Shown: piece by piece, positions 1 to 10,160 of the stretch | Layout: every line of letters starts with the position of its first letter | Position numbering within the stretch: the first letter of the stretch is position 1 | Source of the DNA: Luteimonas marina | GTDB lineage: Bacteria > Pseudomonadota > Gammaproteobacteria > Xanthomonadales > Xanthomonadaceae | Assembly (NCBI RefSeq): GCF_007859325.1 | Contig: NZ_VOHK01000004.1 | Coordinates: forward strand, 62,001-126,000 | Reading direction: 5' to 3' | DNA length: 64,000 bases | Made by a program: the position numbers and the translations under genes | The notes under the pieces: model-generated | Database searches by the model: none | Seen by the model: only the letters and a program-made list of their open reading frames with translations | Told to the model about the DNA's origin: nothing

Positions 1-2
1 CG

Positions 3-248
3 ACCATCGTCTCGCCGCGCACGCGCATGCAGAACACCGAGGCCTGGGCGCAGGCGGTGAGCATCGCGATCGAGTCCGAGCAGAACTGGGCGCTGCCGGC
101 CGGCGAACGCAAGGAGATCGTGCCCGGCGCCAGCCACTTCATGGCCCACGACATCGCCGCGCCGAGCTGGCGCAACGCCTACCAGGTAGCGACGATCGGC
201 GACCACACCTTCCTCAGGGTGCAGAAGCTCAAGCCGCGCAAGGGCTGA
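3..248 (+). CDS. C-terminal part of an unknown protein (truncated by window edge)
   Basis: The frame is open from base 3 and ends with TGA at 246-248, so only about the last 81 residues of the gene are present. The visible part is soluble-looking, with an aromatic-rich segment (SWRNAYQVATIGDHTF) and a basic tail (KLKPRKG). No signal, membrane segment or familiar catalytic motif is visible. The first in-frame ATG, at 27, is probably internal because coding continues upstream of it without a ribosome-binding site. I do not recognise the family. A hairpin follows the stop. Confidence 0.6.
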   Translation, partial: TIVSPRTRMQNTEAWAQAVSIAIESEQNWALPAGERKEIVPGASHFMAHDIAAPSWRNAYQVATIGDHTFLRVQKLKPRKG

Positions 249-254
249 GCGGAC

Positions 255-276
255 AACGGCCGCGGCACGGGCCGTT
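255..276 (+). terminator. Possible terminator hairpin after the first gene
   Basis: Arms AACGGCC (255-261) and GGCCGTT (270-276) pair around an 8-nt loop, 6 bp after the stop of the upstream gene. The tail has few T residues, so this is a weak intrinsic terminator at best. Confidence 0.4.
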
Positions 277-345
277 CCACTGCCGTCATCGCGCCGCCAC
301 GCGGCGCCCGGCATCATGGCGCTCCCTTTTCCGAGGAGATCGCGC

Positions 346-954
346 ATGAAGCTGTACTCGTCCCCCGGCGCCTGCTCGCTGGCCGACCACATCGTGCTGC
401 AGTGGACCGGCGCTTCGTTCGAAGTGCAGCTGGTCACTCGCGAAGAGCGCAAATCGCCTACCTTCCTCGAGCTCAATCCGGCCGGCGCAGTGCCGGTGTT
501 CGAGGACGACGGCTGGGTACTGACCCAGAACGCGGCGATCCTCAACTATCTCGCCGACACCTTCCCGCAGGCGAAGCTCGCCGGCGACGGCACGCCGCGC
601 TCGCGCGCGGAAGTGAACCGCTGGCTGTCCTTCCTCAACGCCGACGTGCATCCCGCGTTCCACCCGCTCTTCGGCACCACCGCCTATCTCGGCGAGGAGG
701 CAGCGGCGAAGACGAAGGACGCGGCGGCGAAGAAGCTGCGCGGATATTTCGAGCGGCTCGATGCGCAACTCGCAGGCAGGGACTGGCTGACCGGCAGCCG
801 TTCGATCGCCGACCCCTACCTGTACGTCGAACTGCGCTGGGCGCAGAAGCTGGGCCTGAACCTGTCCGGGCTCGACAACCTGGCCGCCTTCCGTGTCCGC
901 ATGGACGCCGACCCGGGCGTGCGCGCGGCGCTGGAGGCCGAAGGCCTCGGCTGA
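346..954 (+). CDS. gstA: Glutathione S-transferase, beta class
   Basis: A 202-residue cytosolic enzyme predicted to conjugate or reduce substrates with glutathione. The N-terminus MKLYSSPGAC carries Cys10, the mixed-disulfide cysteine typical of bacterial beta-class enzymes. A thioredoxin-like domain (about 1-80, with the cis-Pro stretch GAVPVFEDDG and the QNAAILNYLA helix) precedes an all-alpha C-terminal domain. Start 346 is chosen over the in-frame ATG at 316 because it has GAGGAG nearby upstream and gives the family's usual length. It appears monocistronic. A GTAG-type palindromic repeat follows at 971. Confidence 0.9.
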   Translation: MKLYSSPGACSLADHIVLQWTGASFEVQLVTREERKSPTFLELNPAGAVPVFEDDGWVLTQNAAILNYLADTFPQAKLAGDGTPRSRAEVNRWLSFLNADVHPAFHPLFGTTAYLGEEAAAKTKDAAAKKLRGYFERLDAQLAGRDWLTGSRSIADPYLYVELRWAQKLGLNLSGLDNLAAFRVRMDADPGVRAALEAEGLG

Positions 955-970
955 AGCATGCACGATGCGG

Positions 971-1030
971 CAGGAGCGCCTTCAGGCGCGACCTGCCGAA
1001 CGTGACGGATCACGCCTGAAGGCGCTCCTG
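971..1030. repeat. GTAG-type palindromic repeat (family A), copy 1
   Basis: Arms CAGGAGCGCCTTCAGGCG and CGCCTGAAGGCGCTCCTG flank a short spacer, giving a nearly perfect inverted pair. The same unit occurs at 1851, 10053, 57934 and, as a variant, 60777. It resembles the REP elements of Stenotrophomonas/Xanthomonas. It lies between convergent genes and may also act as a bidirectional terminator. Confidence 0.8.
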
Positions 1031-1046
1031 CAGCGGCTGATCGGTA

Positions 1047-1559
1047 TCAGGCCGCCGCAGCGGCGATTTCGGCCGCGGCGCGGATGCGCTCGATGGTCGA
1101 CGCGGCGCCCTGCATGCTGGTCTTCTTGGCCAGCGCCGACTGCAGCTCCGGCAGCAGCGCCTCGAGCGAGGCATCGTCCACCGCACGCTCGAGCTTGAGC
1201 TGGAAGAAGTAGCCGCGCACGCCGAGCTGCTCGCGCACGATGTCGGTCATCAGCGCGTACAGGATGCCGTAGCGGTTGTTGCTGCCGTCGCCGGCATTGG
1301 CCACCGGCTCGTTGGCCGGCTCCCCGATCGACGGTCGCGCCGTGGCGGCGTCGCCCGAGATCAGCTGCAGCGACAGCAGCTGCTGCAGCGCGTCTTCCGG
1401 TGCATGCAGCCGCTTGGCGAGTTCCTGCAGTTCGGCGTAGGTCCTGCGCCCGTCGACCAGCAGCAGCAGCGAACGCAGTCCGCCCTGCAGCTTGCGGCTG
1501 CGGCTTTCGATCTCGGCTCGCCCCAGTTCGGTCTTTTCCGGCATTGCCTGAAGTTGCAT
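1047..1559 (-). CDS. Unknown 170-residue cytosolic protein
   Basis: I do not recognise a named function. The N-terminal half (about 15-70) looks like a small helical or winged-helix fold (SLLLLVDGRRTYAELQELAK). A low-complexity linker follows (about 71-95), then a helical C-terminal domain (YGILYALMTDIVREQLG...) and an alanine-rich tail. ATG at 1559 is preferred to an upstream frame extension to 1670 because GGGGAGAGG lies just before it. No signal peptide or membrane segment. It stands alone, convergent with gstA. Confidence 0.6.
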   Translation of the reverse strand: MQLQAMPEKTELGRAEIESRSRKLQGGLRSLLLLVDGRRTYAELQELAKRLHAPEDALQQLLSLQLISGDAATARPSIGEPANEPVANAGDGSNNRYGILYALMTDIVREQLGVRGYFFQLKLERAVDDASLEALLPELQSALAKKTSMQGAASTIERIRAAAEIAAAAA

Positions 1560-1682
1560 GTCGCCCTCTCCCCGATCACGCGTTCCCAGTGCGGAAGAAT
1601 CACGCATATTTCGTACCAGCACTCGGGCCGGCGGCGGGAATCGGCGGAATTGGCGGCAAATCCGCGACATTTGTCACGGATA

Positions 1683-1703
1683 TCTGGCCACCCGGTGGCC
1701 AGA
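1683..1703. promoter_or_regulatory. 21-nt perfect palindrome, possible operator
   Basis: Arms TCTGGCCACC and GGTGGCCAGA around a single C. It lies about 125 bp upstream of the unknown gene starting at 1559, in the 331-bp gap behind prpE. The rest of 1560-1890 holds no gene I can support, only a half copy of repeat family A at 1851. The palindrome could be a repressor site or a remnant repeat. Confidence 0.35.
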
Positions 1704-1850
1704 CACCGGAGGCGTCGGCCCGCACGCCAGGCGAGCGGCCGCTTCGGCAGGGGAAATACGCACGGGATGCGCCGCCCGCAACTGCCCATCAGCGTCAGGT
1801 TTGGGCGCTCAGTTGCGTATCGGTCGCGCAGGCCCCGCCGCCGGCCCGTA

Positions 1851-1869
1851 GGCGCCTGAAGGCGCTCCA
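1851..1869. repeat. Half copy of repeat family A
   Basis: GGCGCCTGAAGGCGCTCCA matches one arm of the family seen at 971, 10053 and 57934. It lies just 3' of the prpE stop codon (1891) and lacks the partner arm. Confidence 0.6.
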
Positions 1870-1890
1870 CAGGCTTGGAGGGGCGTGGCC

Positions 1891-3792
1891 TCAGCTCCCC
1901 GCTTCCGGACCACGCGCCAGCGCGCGCTTCACTTCCTCCAGCGCATTGGGATCGTCGAGCGTCGACAGGTCGCCGGGATCGCGCGCCTCCGCCAGCGCCT
2001 GCAGCGAACGCCGCAGCAGCTTGCCCGAACGCGTCTTCGGCAAGGCGTTGACGACGTAGACGCGCGACGGCCGCGCCACCGCGCCGAGCTGGTCGGCCAC
2101 GGTCTGCAGCATCTGCGCCGCGGTTTCGCGCTCGTCCGCGTCCGCGCCGGGTAGTGGCTTCAGGGTCGCGAACACGACCGGCACCTGCCCCTTCACCGCG
2201 TCCTGCACGCCGATCACCGCGGCCTCGGCCACGCCCGGGTGGCTCGACACCGATTCCTCGATCTCGCGCGTGCCCAGCCGGTGCCCGGCGACGTTGATCA
2301 CGTCGTCGGTGCGGCCGAGGATGAAGGTGTAGCCGTCGCCGTCGCGGATCGCCCAGTCGAGCGAGCTGTACAGCGGTTCCCTGAAATGGCTGAAGTAGCT
2401 GGCGACGAAGCGCTCGTCGTTGTTCCAGACCGTGCTCAGGCAGCCCGGCGGCAGCGGCGGCTGCAGCACCAGCACGCCCTTCTCGCCCACGCCCGCGTCC
2501 TCGCCGGTGTTCTCGTCGATCACGCGGACGTCGTAGCCGGGCGCGGGGAATCCCGGCGACCCCAGCCGCACAGGCTTGAGCTCCACGCCCGGCATCAGCG
2601 TGAGCACCGGCCAGCCGGTCTCGGTCTGCCAGTAGTTGTCGATGACGGTCTTGCCGAGGCTTTCGCTGATCCACTGCGCGGTCGGTTCGTCCAGCGGCTC
2701 GCCGGCGAGGAACAGGTACTGCAGCTTCGACAGGTCGTGCTTCTTCAGCCAGGAGGCGTCCTGCTTCTTCAGCACGCGCACCGCGGTCGGCGAGGAGAAC
2801 ATGGTGCGCACGCCGTATTGCTCGCAGATCTTCCACCAGATGCCGGGATCCGGCGCGGTCGGCAGGCCTTCGTAGAGGATCGAGGTCGCGCCGGCGATCA
2901 GCGGGCCGTACACGTTGTACGAATGCCCCACCACCCAGCCGATGTCGGAGGTGGAGAAGAACGCCTGCCCCGCGCGCACGTCGTAGATCGACCACATCGA
3001 CAGCGCCAGCGCCACCGCGTAGCCGCCGACGTCGCGCTGCACGCCCTTGGGCTTGCCGGTCGTGCCGGAGGTATAGAGGATGTAGCTCGGCTCGTTGGAT
3101 TCCAGCCACACCACCGGCACCTGCGCGTCCGCGTGCGCCTCGCGCAGCGGGCCGTACGCCAGGTCGCGGCCGGGCTGCATCGGCAGTTCGCCCGCCAGCC
3201 CGCGGTTGACCACCAGCACGTGCGCGGGCGGATGCTGCGCGCGCGCCAGCGCCTCGTCGACCAGCGGCTTGAAGGCGATCACCTTGCCGCCGCGGATGCC
3301 CGCGTCCGCGCAGACCAGCACTTTCGGCTGCGCGTCGTCGATGCGCAGCGCCAGGTTGAGCGAGGCGAAGCCGCCGAACACCACCGAGTGGATCGCGCCG
3401 ATGCGCGCGCAGGCCAGCATCGCGATCGCCGCATCGACGGTATGCGGCATGTAGACCACCACGCGATCGCCCTGGCCCACGCCGAGCGACTGCAGCACCG
3501 ACGCGAACGCGTTCACCTCGCGGTGCAGTTCGCGGAAACTCAGTTCGCGGACGCTGCCGGTCTCGGTCGAATAGCCGACCAGCGCCAGCTGGTCGCCGCG
3601 TTCATCCAGGTGGCGATCGACCGCGTTGTGGCAGAGGTTGGTCTCGCCGCCGACGAACCATTTGCGGAACGGCGGGTTCGAGTAGTCGAGGATGTGTTGC
3701 GGCGGCTTGTGCCAGTGGATGGCCTTGGCCTGCTCGGCCCAGAAGCCCTCGGGGTCCTCGATGGACCAGCGATGGAACTCGTCGTAACGCAT
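1891..3792 (-). CDS. prpE: Propionate-CoA ligase (propionyl-CoA synthetase)
   Basis: A 633-residue cytosolic acyl-adenylate-forming enzyme that activates propionate, or acetate more weakly, to the CoA thioester. Residues 1-60 match the acetyl-CoA synthetase N-terminal domain. The AMP-binding P-loop YTSGTTGKPKG is at 240-250, followed by VQRDVGGYAVAL, which is characteristic of PrpE rather than Acs. The C-terminal lid domain contains the catalytic lysine of TRSGK at 591. Length and full-length similarity suggest an intact gene. The methylcitrate-cycle genes prpBC are not next to it. A short palindrome about 140 bp upstream may be an operator. Confidence 0.9.
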   Translation of the reverse strand: MRYDEFHRWSIEDPEGFWAEQAKAIHWHKPPQHILDYSNPPFRKWFVGGETNLCHNAVDRHLDERGDQLALVGYSTETGSVRELSFRELHREVNAFASVLQSLGVGQGDRVVVYMPHTVDAAIAMLACARIGAIHSVVFGGFASLNLALRIDDAQPKVLVCADAGIRGGKVIAFKPLVDEALARAQHPPAHVLVVNRGLAGELPMQPGRDLAYGPLREAHADAQVPVVWLESNEPSYILYTSGTTGKPKGVQRDVGGYAVALALSMWSIYDVRAGQAFFSTSDIGWVVGHSYNVYGPLIAGATSILYEGLPTAPDPGIWWKICEQYGVRTMFSSPTAVRVLKKQDASWLKKHDLSKLQYLFLAGEPLDEPTAQWISESLGKTVIDNYWQTETGWPVLTLMPGVELKPVRLGSPGFPAPGYDVRVIDENTGEDAGVGEKGVLVLQPPLPPGCLSTVWNNDERFVASYFSHFREPLYSSLDWAIRDGDGYTFILGRTDDVINVAGHRLGTREIEESVSSHPGVAEAAVIGVQDAVKGQVPVVFATLKPLPGADADERETAAQMLQTVADQLGAVARPSRVYVVNALPKTRSGKLLRRSLQALAEARDPGDLSTLDDPNALEEVKRALARGPEAGS

Positions 3793-3929
3793 GTTCCCTG
3801 CCTCCCACGGTGGGTGCCCGAAGGCTAGACCCGGGACACGGGGGATGCGTTAAGACGTTCGTCGTACGGGCGGAAAGGTGCTTGAAATTCAGTGGATTGT
3901 GGCGCTTTTCCGACATGTTGACCGTCGCG

Positions 3930-3944
3930 ATCAACGGCGTTGAT
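3930..3944. promoter_or_regulatory. Palindrome upstream of prpE, possible operator
   Basis: ATCAACG-G-CGTTGAT is a perfect 15-nt inverted repeat about 140 bp upstream of the prpE start. A related half site (GATCAAT) follows at 3951. The symmetry suits a dimeric regulator. Which one cannot be told from the sequence. Confidence 0.35.
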
Positions 3945-3985
3945 TGCATCGATCAATCCTGTCGATGCGCGGGACGCGAGGCACC

Positions 3986-4109
3986 TGCTCCGGCAACGCA
4001 GGTCGGGGCGACGCCCCCGATGCCTGCTCCGGCAACGTAGGTCGGGGCTACGCCCCCGACGCCCGGGCATCGTTGCGGTTCGAGCGTCGGGGACGTAGCC
4101 CCGACCTAC
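3986..4109. repeat. GTAG-type REP cluster (family E): two direct copies and one inverted
   Basis: Two direct units with a 39-bp period begin near 3986 and 4025. Each has a hairpin of the type GTAGGTCGGGGCTACGCCCC; the first carries GCAG instead of GTAG. An inverted copy ends with CTAC at 4106-4109. The GTAG foot plus stem is the signature of RAYT-associated REPs in Stenotrophomonas and Xanthomonas. The cluster occupies most of the gap between the mdh terminator and the prpE promoter region, which has no gene. Confidence 0.75.
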
Positions 4110-4124
4110 GGGCGTGCATGCGAA

Positions 4125-4152
4125 AACGCCGGGGAGTCCCCGGCGCTTTCGT
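4125..4152 (-). terminator. Intrinsic terminator of mdh (possibly bidirectional)
   Basis: Stem CGCCGGGGA/TCCCCGGCG is flanked by AAAA on one side and CTTTCG on the other. Read on the minus strand it gives a strong GC hairpin followed by TTTTCG, 24 bp after the mdh stop. Confidence 0.75.
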
Positions 4153-4175
4153 CTCGTGCAGGTGGCGGCGAAGCT

Positions 4176-5159
4176 TCAGAGCAGGTGCGCGACGCCGCTG
4201 CGCTCTTCCTCCAGCTCGGCCAGCGTCTTGTCGATCGCCTTCTGGCTGAAGTCGTCGATCGGCAGGTCCTTCACCAGCGTGTACTTGCCGTTCTCGGTGG
4301 TCACCGGGAAGCCGAAGATCACGCCTTCCGGGATGCCGTAGGCGCCGTCGGACGGGATGCCCATCGTCACCCACTTGCCGTTGCTGCCCAGCACCCAGTC
4401 GTGGACGTGGTCGATGGCGGCGTTGGCGGCCGAAGCCGCCGAGGACAGGCCGCGCGCCTCGATGATCGCGGCGCCGCGCTTGCCGACCTTGGGGATGAAT
4501 TCGTTGGCGTTCCAGTCGGCGTCGTTGATCCTGTCCTTGAGCGCTTCGCCGCCGACGGTGGCGAAGCGGTAGTCGGGATACATCGTCGGGCTGTGGTTGC
4601 CCCACACGACCAGCTTCTCGATCTCGCCCACCGCCACGCCGGCCTTGCCCGCGAGCTGGCTGAGCGCGCGGTTGTGGTCCAGGCGCAGCATCGCGGTGAA
4701 GTTCTTCGGGTCGAGGTCCGGCGCCGACTTCATCGCGATGTAGGCATTGGTGTTGGCCGGGTTGCCGACCACCAGCACCTTGACGTCGCGCGAGGCGACC
4801 TTGTTCAGCGCCGCGCCCTGGGCGGTGAAGATCTTGGCGTTCTCGAGCAGGAGATCCTTGCGTTCCATGCCCGGGCCGCGCGGACGCGCGCCGACCAGCA
4901 GGGCGACGTCGGCGTCCTTGAACGCGATTTCCGGATCGTCGGTGCCGACGACGCCGGCCAGCAGCGGGAACGCGCAGTCCTCCAGCTCCATGATCACGCC
5001 CCTGAGCGCGGCCTGGGCCTTGTCGATCGGCAGTTCCAGCAGCTGCAGGATCACCGGCTGGTCCTTGCCCAGCATCTCGCCCGAGGCGATGCGGAACAGC
5101 AGGGCGTAGCCGATCTGGCCGGCGGCGCCGGTGACTGCGACTCGAACGGGAGCTTTCAT
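4176..5159 (-). CDS. mdh: Malate dehydrogenase
   Basis: A 327-residue cytosolic NAD-dependent enzyme of the TCA cycle that interconverts malate and oxaloacetate. The Rossmann motif GAAGQIG lies at about 11-17. The catalytic region [13 protein letters not shown] contains the proton-acceptor His. The sequence is of the cytosolic-type, LDH-like MDH family used by Xanthomonas and many proteobacteria, not the E. coli Mdh type. Start MKAPVRV at 5159 is preferred to the ATG at 5165 because AGAGG lies 8 nt before it. It is last in an operon behind the aminotransferase and glutaredoxin genes. Confidence 0.93.
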   Translation of the reverse strand: MKAPVRVAVTGAAGQIGYALLFRIASGEMLGKDQPVILQLLELPIDKAQAALRGVIMELEDCAFPLLAGVVGTDDPEIAFKDADVALLVGARPRGPGMERKDLLLENAKIFTAQGAALNKVASRDVKVLVVGNPANTNAYIAMKSAPDLDPKNFTAMLRLDHNRALSQLAGKAGVAVGEIEKLVVWGNHSPTMYPDYRFATVGGEALKDRINDADWNANEFIPKVGKRGAAIIEARGLSSAASAANAAIDHVHDWVLGSNGKWVTMGIPSDGAYGIPEGVIFGFPVTTENGKYTLVKDLPIDDFSQKAIDKTLAELEEERSGVAHLL

Positions 5160-5189
5160 TGGCATGTCCTCTTCAACGTGGGGATCAAA

Positions 5190-5546
5190 CTAGTAGACGC
5201 GATAGCCGAGCGGTATCAGCTTTTCGTCCAAGGCCGCGGTGTCGTAGCCGCGGACGACCGACTGGCCGATGACGGTCACCGGCACGCCCTTTGCGCGCAG
5301 CGCCTGCATCGCGCGGTCGCCCTCGGGCGTGTCGACGTCGAGCACGCGGTAGCGCACCTGCGCGCGTTCGAACTCGGCCTGCTGCCTGCGGCAGTAGCCG
5401 CACCAGTCGGCCGCAAGCATGACGATGCGCTCGTCGCCGGTCAGCGTGCGCGGGTCGTCGGGATGCAGCGGCTGCTCGCCGGCGCCGCGGAAATGGAAGT
5501 ACGCGCCCGCGAGTCCGACCAGCAGCAGCAAACCCAGTGCGCGCAT
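5190..5546 (-). CDS. Membrane-anchored or exported glutaredoxin-like protein
   Basis: 118 residues. A hydrophobic N-terminal segment (2-17) is either an uncleaved anchor or a signal. A thioredoxin-fold domain follows with the redox motif CGYC at 49-52 and a cis-Pro stretch GVPVTVIG at about 86-93. Family knowledge points to thiol-disulfide exchange. The location outside the cytoplasmic membrane is inferred from the N-terminus. It starts 13 bp after the aminotransferase stop and ends about 30 bp before mdh, so the three genes are probably co-transcribed. Confidence 0.75.
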   Translation of the reverse strand: MRALGLLLLVGLAGAYFHFRGAGEQPLHPDDPRTLTGDERIVMLAADWCGYCRRQQAEFERAQVRYRVLDVDTPEGDRAMQALRAKGVPVTVIGQSVVRGYDTAALDEKLIPLGYRVY

Positions 5547-5559
5547 CCGCTGCTCCGGC

Positions 5560-6765
5560 TCAGGCCAGCTCCGCGAAGAACTCGCGGATGCGTTCCATGC
5601 CCGGCGCCAGCTGCGCCTCGGGACAGGTGTAGCTGATGCGCAGGCTGCGCGGCTCGCCGAACGCCGAGCCCGGCACGCAGGCCACGCCCTTGGCCTCCAG
5701 CAGCGCGTTGCACAGGTCGATGTCGTTGCCGATCGTCAGCCCGGTCGGCGCATGCGTCCTGCCGAAGGCGACGCTGACATCGGGGAACACGTAGAACGCC
5801 CCCTGCGGCTTCGGGCAGGCGACGCCGGGAATCCGCGCCAGCACCGCCAGTACCTGGTCGCGGCGACGCTCGAACTCGGCGCACCTGGCCGCCGGCACGT
5901 CCTGCGGTCCGGACAGCGCGGCCACCGCCGCGGCGGTGACCACTTCGGGCACGTTGGTGATGTGGGTGGAATTGAGCGCGGTGAGCGCCTTCGCCACGGC
6001 TTCCGGCCCGGCCACGAAGCCCACGCGCCAGCCGGGCATGCCGTAGGTCTTCGACAGCGAGTCGACGAAGATCACGCGGTCGCGCAGCTCGGGGCGCAGG
6101 TGCAGGAAGTTGTGGTAGCCGATGTCGTCGAACACCATGCGGTGGTAGATGTCGTCGGTGATCACCCAGGTGTCGGGGTATTTCGCGACGACGTCGGCCA
6201 GCGCGGCGATCTCGTCGCGCGTGTAGGCCATGCCGGTGGGGTTGGACGGGTTGTTGAACAGGAACACCTTGGGCTTGCGCGCCAGCGCCGCGTCGAGCTG
6301 CGCCGGCGCCAGCTTGTAGTCCTGCTCCGGCGGGCACGGCAGCAGGTGGACCTCGGCGCCGAGCAGTTCGGCGATGTCGAGGTAGGTGGTCCAGTAGGGC
6401 GTGGCGAAGGCGATGCCGTCGCCGTCGTCCAGCAGCGCCTCGCACAGGTTGTAGAGCACGTGCTTGGCGCCGATGCCGGTGGCGCAGTTGGCGCGGGTGT
6501 AGCCGGTGAGGCCGGCGGCCTCGATGTGTGCAAGGAAGGCGTCGAGCAGCGCGTCGGTGCCGCGGTTGCTGCCGTACTGGCCGGAATCGGCGTCGAGCGC
6601 GGCGCGCGCGGCATCGTACACGTGTGCGCCCGGCAGGAAGTTGGGCACGCCGATCGAGAAGCTGATGATGTCGCGTCCCTGCGCCTTGAGCTGCCTCGCC
6701 TTTTCGGCGACGAGCATGATCGCGCTCTGCTTGGCGCGGCCCATGCGGCGGGCGAGTTGCGGCAT
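5560..6765 (-). CDS. PLP-dependent class I aminotransferase (aspartate/aromatic type)
   Basis: 401 residues, fold-type I. Visible hallmarks are NNPSNPTG (171-178), the cofactor-contacting DDIY (204-207), the PLP-binding lysine in SLSKTYGMPGWRVG (Lys239), and a late Arg in RISYTC that would bind the substrate carboxylate. Aspartate aminotransferase is the likeliest role, but substrate preference cannot be fixed from sequence. ATG 6765 is chosen because the upstream extension to 7065 runs through a palindromic repeat and is not protein-like. It is first in an operon with glutaredoxin and mdh. Confidence 0.85.
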   Translation of the reverse strand: MPQLARRMGRAKQSAIMLVAEKARQLKAQGRDIISFSIGVPNFLPGAHVYDAARAALDADSGQYGSNRGTDALLDAFLAHIEAAGLTGYTRANCATGIGAKHVLYNLCEALLDDGDGIAFATPYWTTYLDIAELLGAEVHLLPCPPEQDYKLAPAQLDAALARKPKVFLFNNPSNPTGMAYTRDEIAALADVVAKYPDTWVITDDIYHRMVFDDIGYHNFLHLRPELRDRVIFVDSLSKTYGMPGWRVGFVAGPEAVAKALTALNSTHITNVPEVVTAAAVAALSGPQDVPAARCAEFERRRDQVLAVLARIPGVACPKPQGAFYVFPDVSVAFGRTHAPTGLTIGNDIDLCNALLEAKGVACVPGSAFGEPRSLRISYTCPEAQLAPGMERIREFFAELA

Positions 6766-6861
6766 CTCGGGAACCTGGGGTGGCGGTCGGGAGGCACGCC
6801 GGCGGGACGCGCTGTCCGGCCGTGCTGCGGCGCGGAATTCTAGCATGGGCGGTGGTTTGCT

Positions 6862-6961
6862 GGCCCCCACCCCAGCCCTCCCCCGCAGGCGGGAGAGGGG
6901 GCCGGAAGACGCTGCAGTTGGCTCCCTCCCCCGCCAGCGGGGGAGGGTTGGGGTGGGGGCC
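6862..6961. repeat. Long inverted repeat (GGCCCCCACCCCA...GGGGTGGGGGCC)
   Basis: Outer arms pair over about 35 nt on each side (CCCCACCCCAGCCCTCCCCC against GGGGGAGGGTTGGGGTGGGG), with an internal copy of the CCCTCCCCCGC unit. It fills most of the 232-bp gap between ppiB and the aminotransferase gene. It could end ppiB transcription. Confidence 0.75.
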
Positions 6962-6997
6962 AGCCGAAGCAGCCGACCGCCCCGCCCCGTCAATCCA

Positions 6998-7492
6998 TCA
7001 AGCCGCCAGGACCTTGTCCCACTCCGCCACGCGATCGGCCTTCGCCGCCAGCGCCGCATCGGCATCGCCCTCGATCTTCACCGACTTGATGCCGTCGCCC
7101 TGCTTCACCGCGTCCACCACCTCCAGCCCCTCGACCACCTTGCCGAACACGGTGTGCTTGCCGTCCAGCCAGTCGGTCTTGATGTGGGTGATGAAGAACT
7201 GGCTGCCGTTGGTGTTCGGGCCGGCGTTGGCCATCGACAGCACCCCGCGATCGTGCTTCACGCCGTTGCCGGTCTCGTCCTCGAAGCGGTATCCCGGGCC
7301 GCCGGTGCCGGTGCCGTTGGGGCAGCCGCCCTGGATCATGAAATCGGGGATCACGCGGTGGAAATTCAGCCCGTCGTAGAAGCCGCGCCGGGCCAGGTTG
7401 ACGAAGTTGGCCACGGTCAGCGGGGCCTTGTCGGCGTGCAATTCGACCTTGATGACGCCGCGGTCGGTGTCGAAGGTGGCGAAAAGGCTCAT
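6998..7492 (-). CDS. ppiB: Cyclophilin-type peptidyl-prolyl cis-trans isomerase
   Basis: A 164-residue cytosolic cyclophilin that accelerates proline isomerisation during protein folding. The core is complete: [20 protein letters not shown] contains the catalytic Arg, and GSQFFITH and the W-containing [11 protein letters not shown] follow. There is no signal peptide, which points to PpiB rather than periplasmic PpiA. It is divergent from typA across a 126-bp spacer. Confidence 0.92.
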   Translation of the reverse strand: MSLFATFDTDRGVIKVELHADKAPLTVANFVNLARRGFYDGLNFHRVIPDFMIQGGCPNGTGTGGPGYRFEDETGNGVKHDRGVLSMANAGPNTNGSQFFITHIKTDWLDGKHTVFGKVVEGLEVVDAVKQGDGIKSVKIEGDADAALAAKADRVAEWDKVLAA

Positions 7493-7532
7493 TTATTCAG
7501 CTCCAGATGCCCGGATGGGCGTGTCAGCCGGA

Positions 7533-7538
7533 TATAAT
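7533..7538 (+). promoter_or_regulatory. Candidate -10 element for typA
   Basis: A perfect TATAAT lies 80 bp upstream of the typA start, inside an inverted repeat GCCGG...CCGGC (7527-7545). No good -35 box is visible 16-18 bp upstream, so the assignment rests on the -10 alone. Confidence 0.45.
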
Positions 7539-7618
7539 AACCGGCTTCCCGTTTCCAACCCTTGCGCCCTGCCGCCTCGTAGACGGTATCCGGGTGCAGT
7601 TTGCCGATCCCAGAATCC

Positions 7619-9444
<1,826 letters not shown>

Positions 9445-9448
<4 letters not shown>

Positions 9449-10029
9449 GCCAGGCGCTGTTCCCGGGCTGGCGGCCGGATGCCGGTGGCCGGGAGCGGCT
9501 GGCCGCGCTGGCCGCCGCCCTCGCCGCGTCGCGTCCCGTCGATGGACCGAGGCTGCAGCTGCGCCGGCCCGATCAGTGGCACGCGACCCTGTGCTTCATC
9601 GGTCACGGCGTGCGCGAACTGGCGACGCCCGCCCTGCTCGACGCCTTCGCCGCGGCGGCGTCGCGCATCCCGCCGCATGCCTTCACCGTGGAACGGATCG
9701 CCTACTGGCCGCAGTCCGGCGCGGTCGTCGCCCTGCCCCATGCCTGCGCCGCACTGCAGGCACTGTGCGACGCGACGCGCGATGCGGTGAAGCGATGCAA
9801 TATCCGTCCGGAAAAGACCACGCAGCAGCCGCACGTCACTCTCGCCTATCTCGACCGCGGGCTCGGCGAACAGGCCTGGCTGGCCGGCGTCGACTGCGCC
9901 GGCGAACCGCTGCGGGTCGAACGCTTCGAGCTGCTGTTCAATCCCGGCGGCCGCTACGAGGCGCTGGGCGAATGGCCCCTGTCGGGGACCGCGCTTCCCG
10001 CCACGCCGCAGCAGGCAAGCCTGCTGTGA
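9445..10029 (+). CDS. thpR: RNA 2',3'-cyclic phosphodiesterase (2H family)
   Basis: 194 residues with the two HxT motifs of the 2H phosphoesterase superfamily: HAT at 46-48 and HVT at 130-132. Family members hydrolyse 2',3'-cyclic phosphate RNA ends and ligate RNA 2'-5' in vitro. The GTG start overlaps the typA stop by 4 nt. There is no signal peptide. Repeat family A follows 24 bp after the stop. Confidence 0.85.
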
Positions 10030-10052
10030 TGCCTCACTGCAGTCGAAAAAGC

Positions 10053-10133
10053 TGTGGGAGCGTCTTCAGGCGCGACTGCCTTCTCGCCGGCGACAGCGTC
10101 GATGAAGAGGCATCGCGCCTGAAGGCGCTCCTA
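10053..10133. repeat. GTAG-type palindromic repeat (family A), copy 3
   Basis: The pair runs from GTGGGAGCGTCTTCAGGCGC to GCGCCTGAAGGCGCTCCTAC with a spacer of about 40 nt. The GTGG/GTAG foot at each outer end and the GCGCCTGAAGGCGC core match copies at 971 and 57934. It lies between thpR and the DUF2127 gene. Confidence 0.8.
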
Positions 10134-10160
10134 CGATCCAGTCCCTGACCGCAGATCGGC

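Noticed and set aside
2239-3828. A 529-codon plus-strand frame over prpE
   Set aside because: Antisense to a clear acyl-CoA synthetase gene, and compositionally a shadow.
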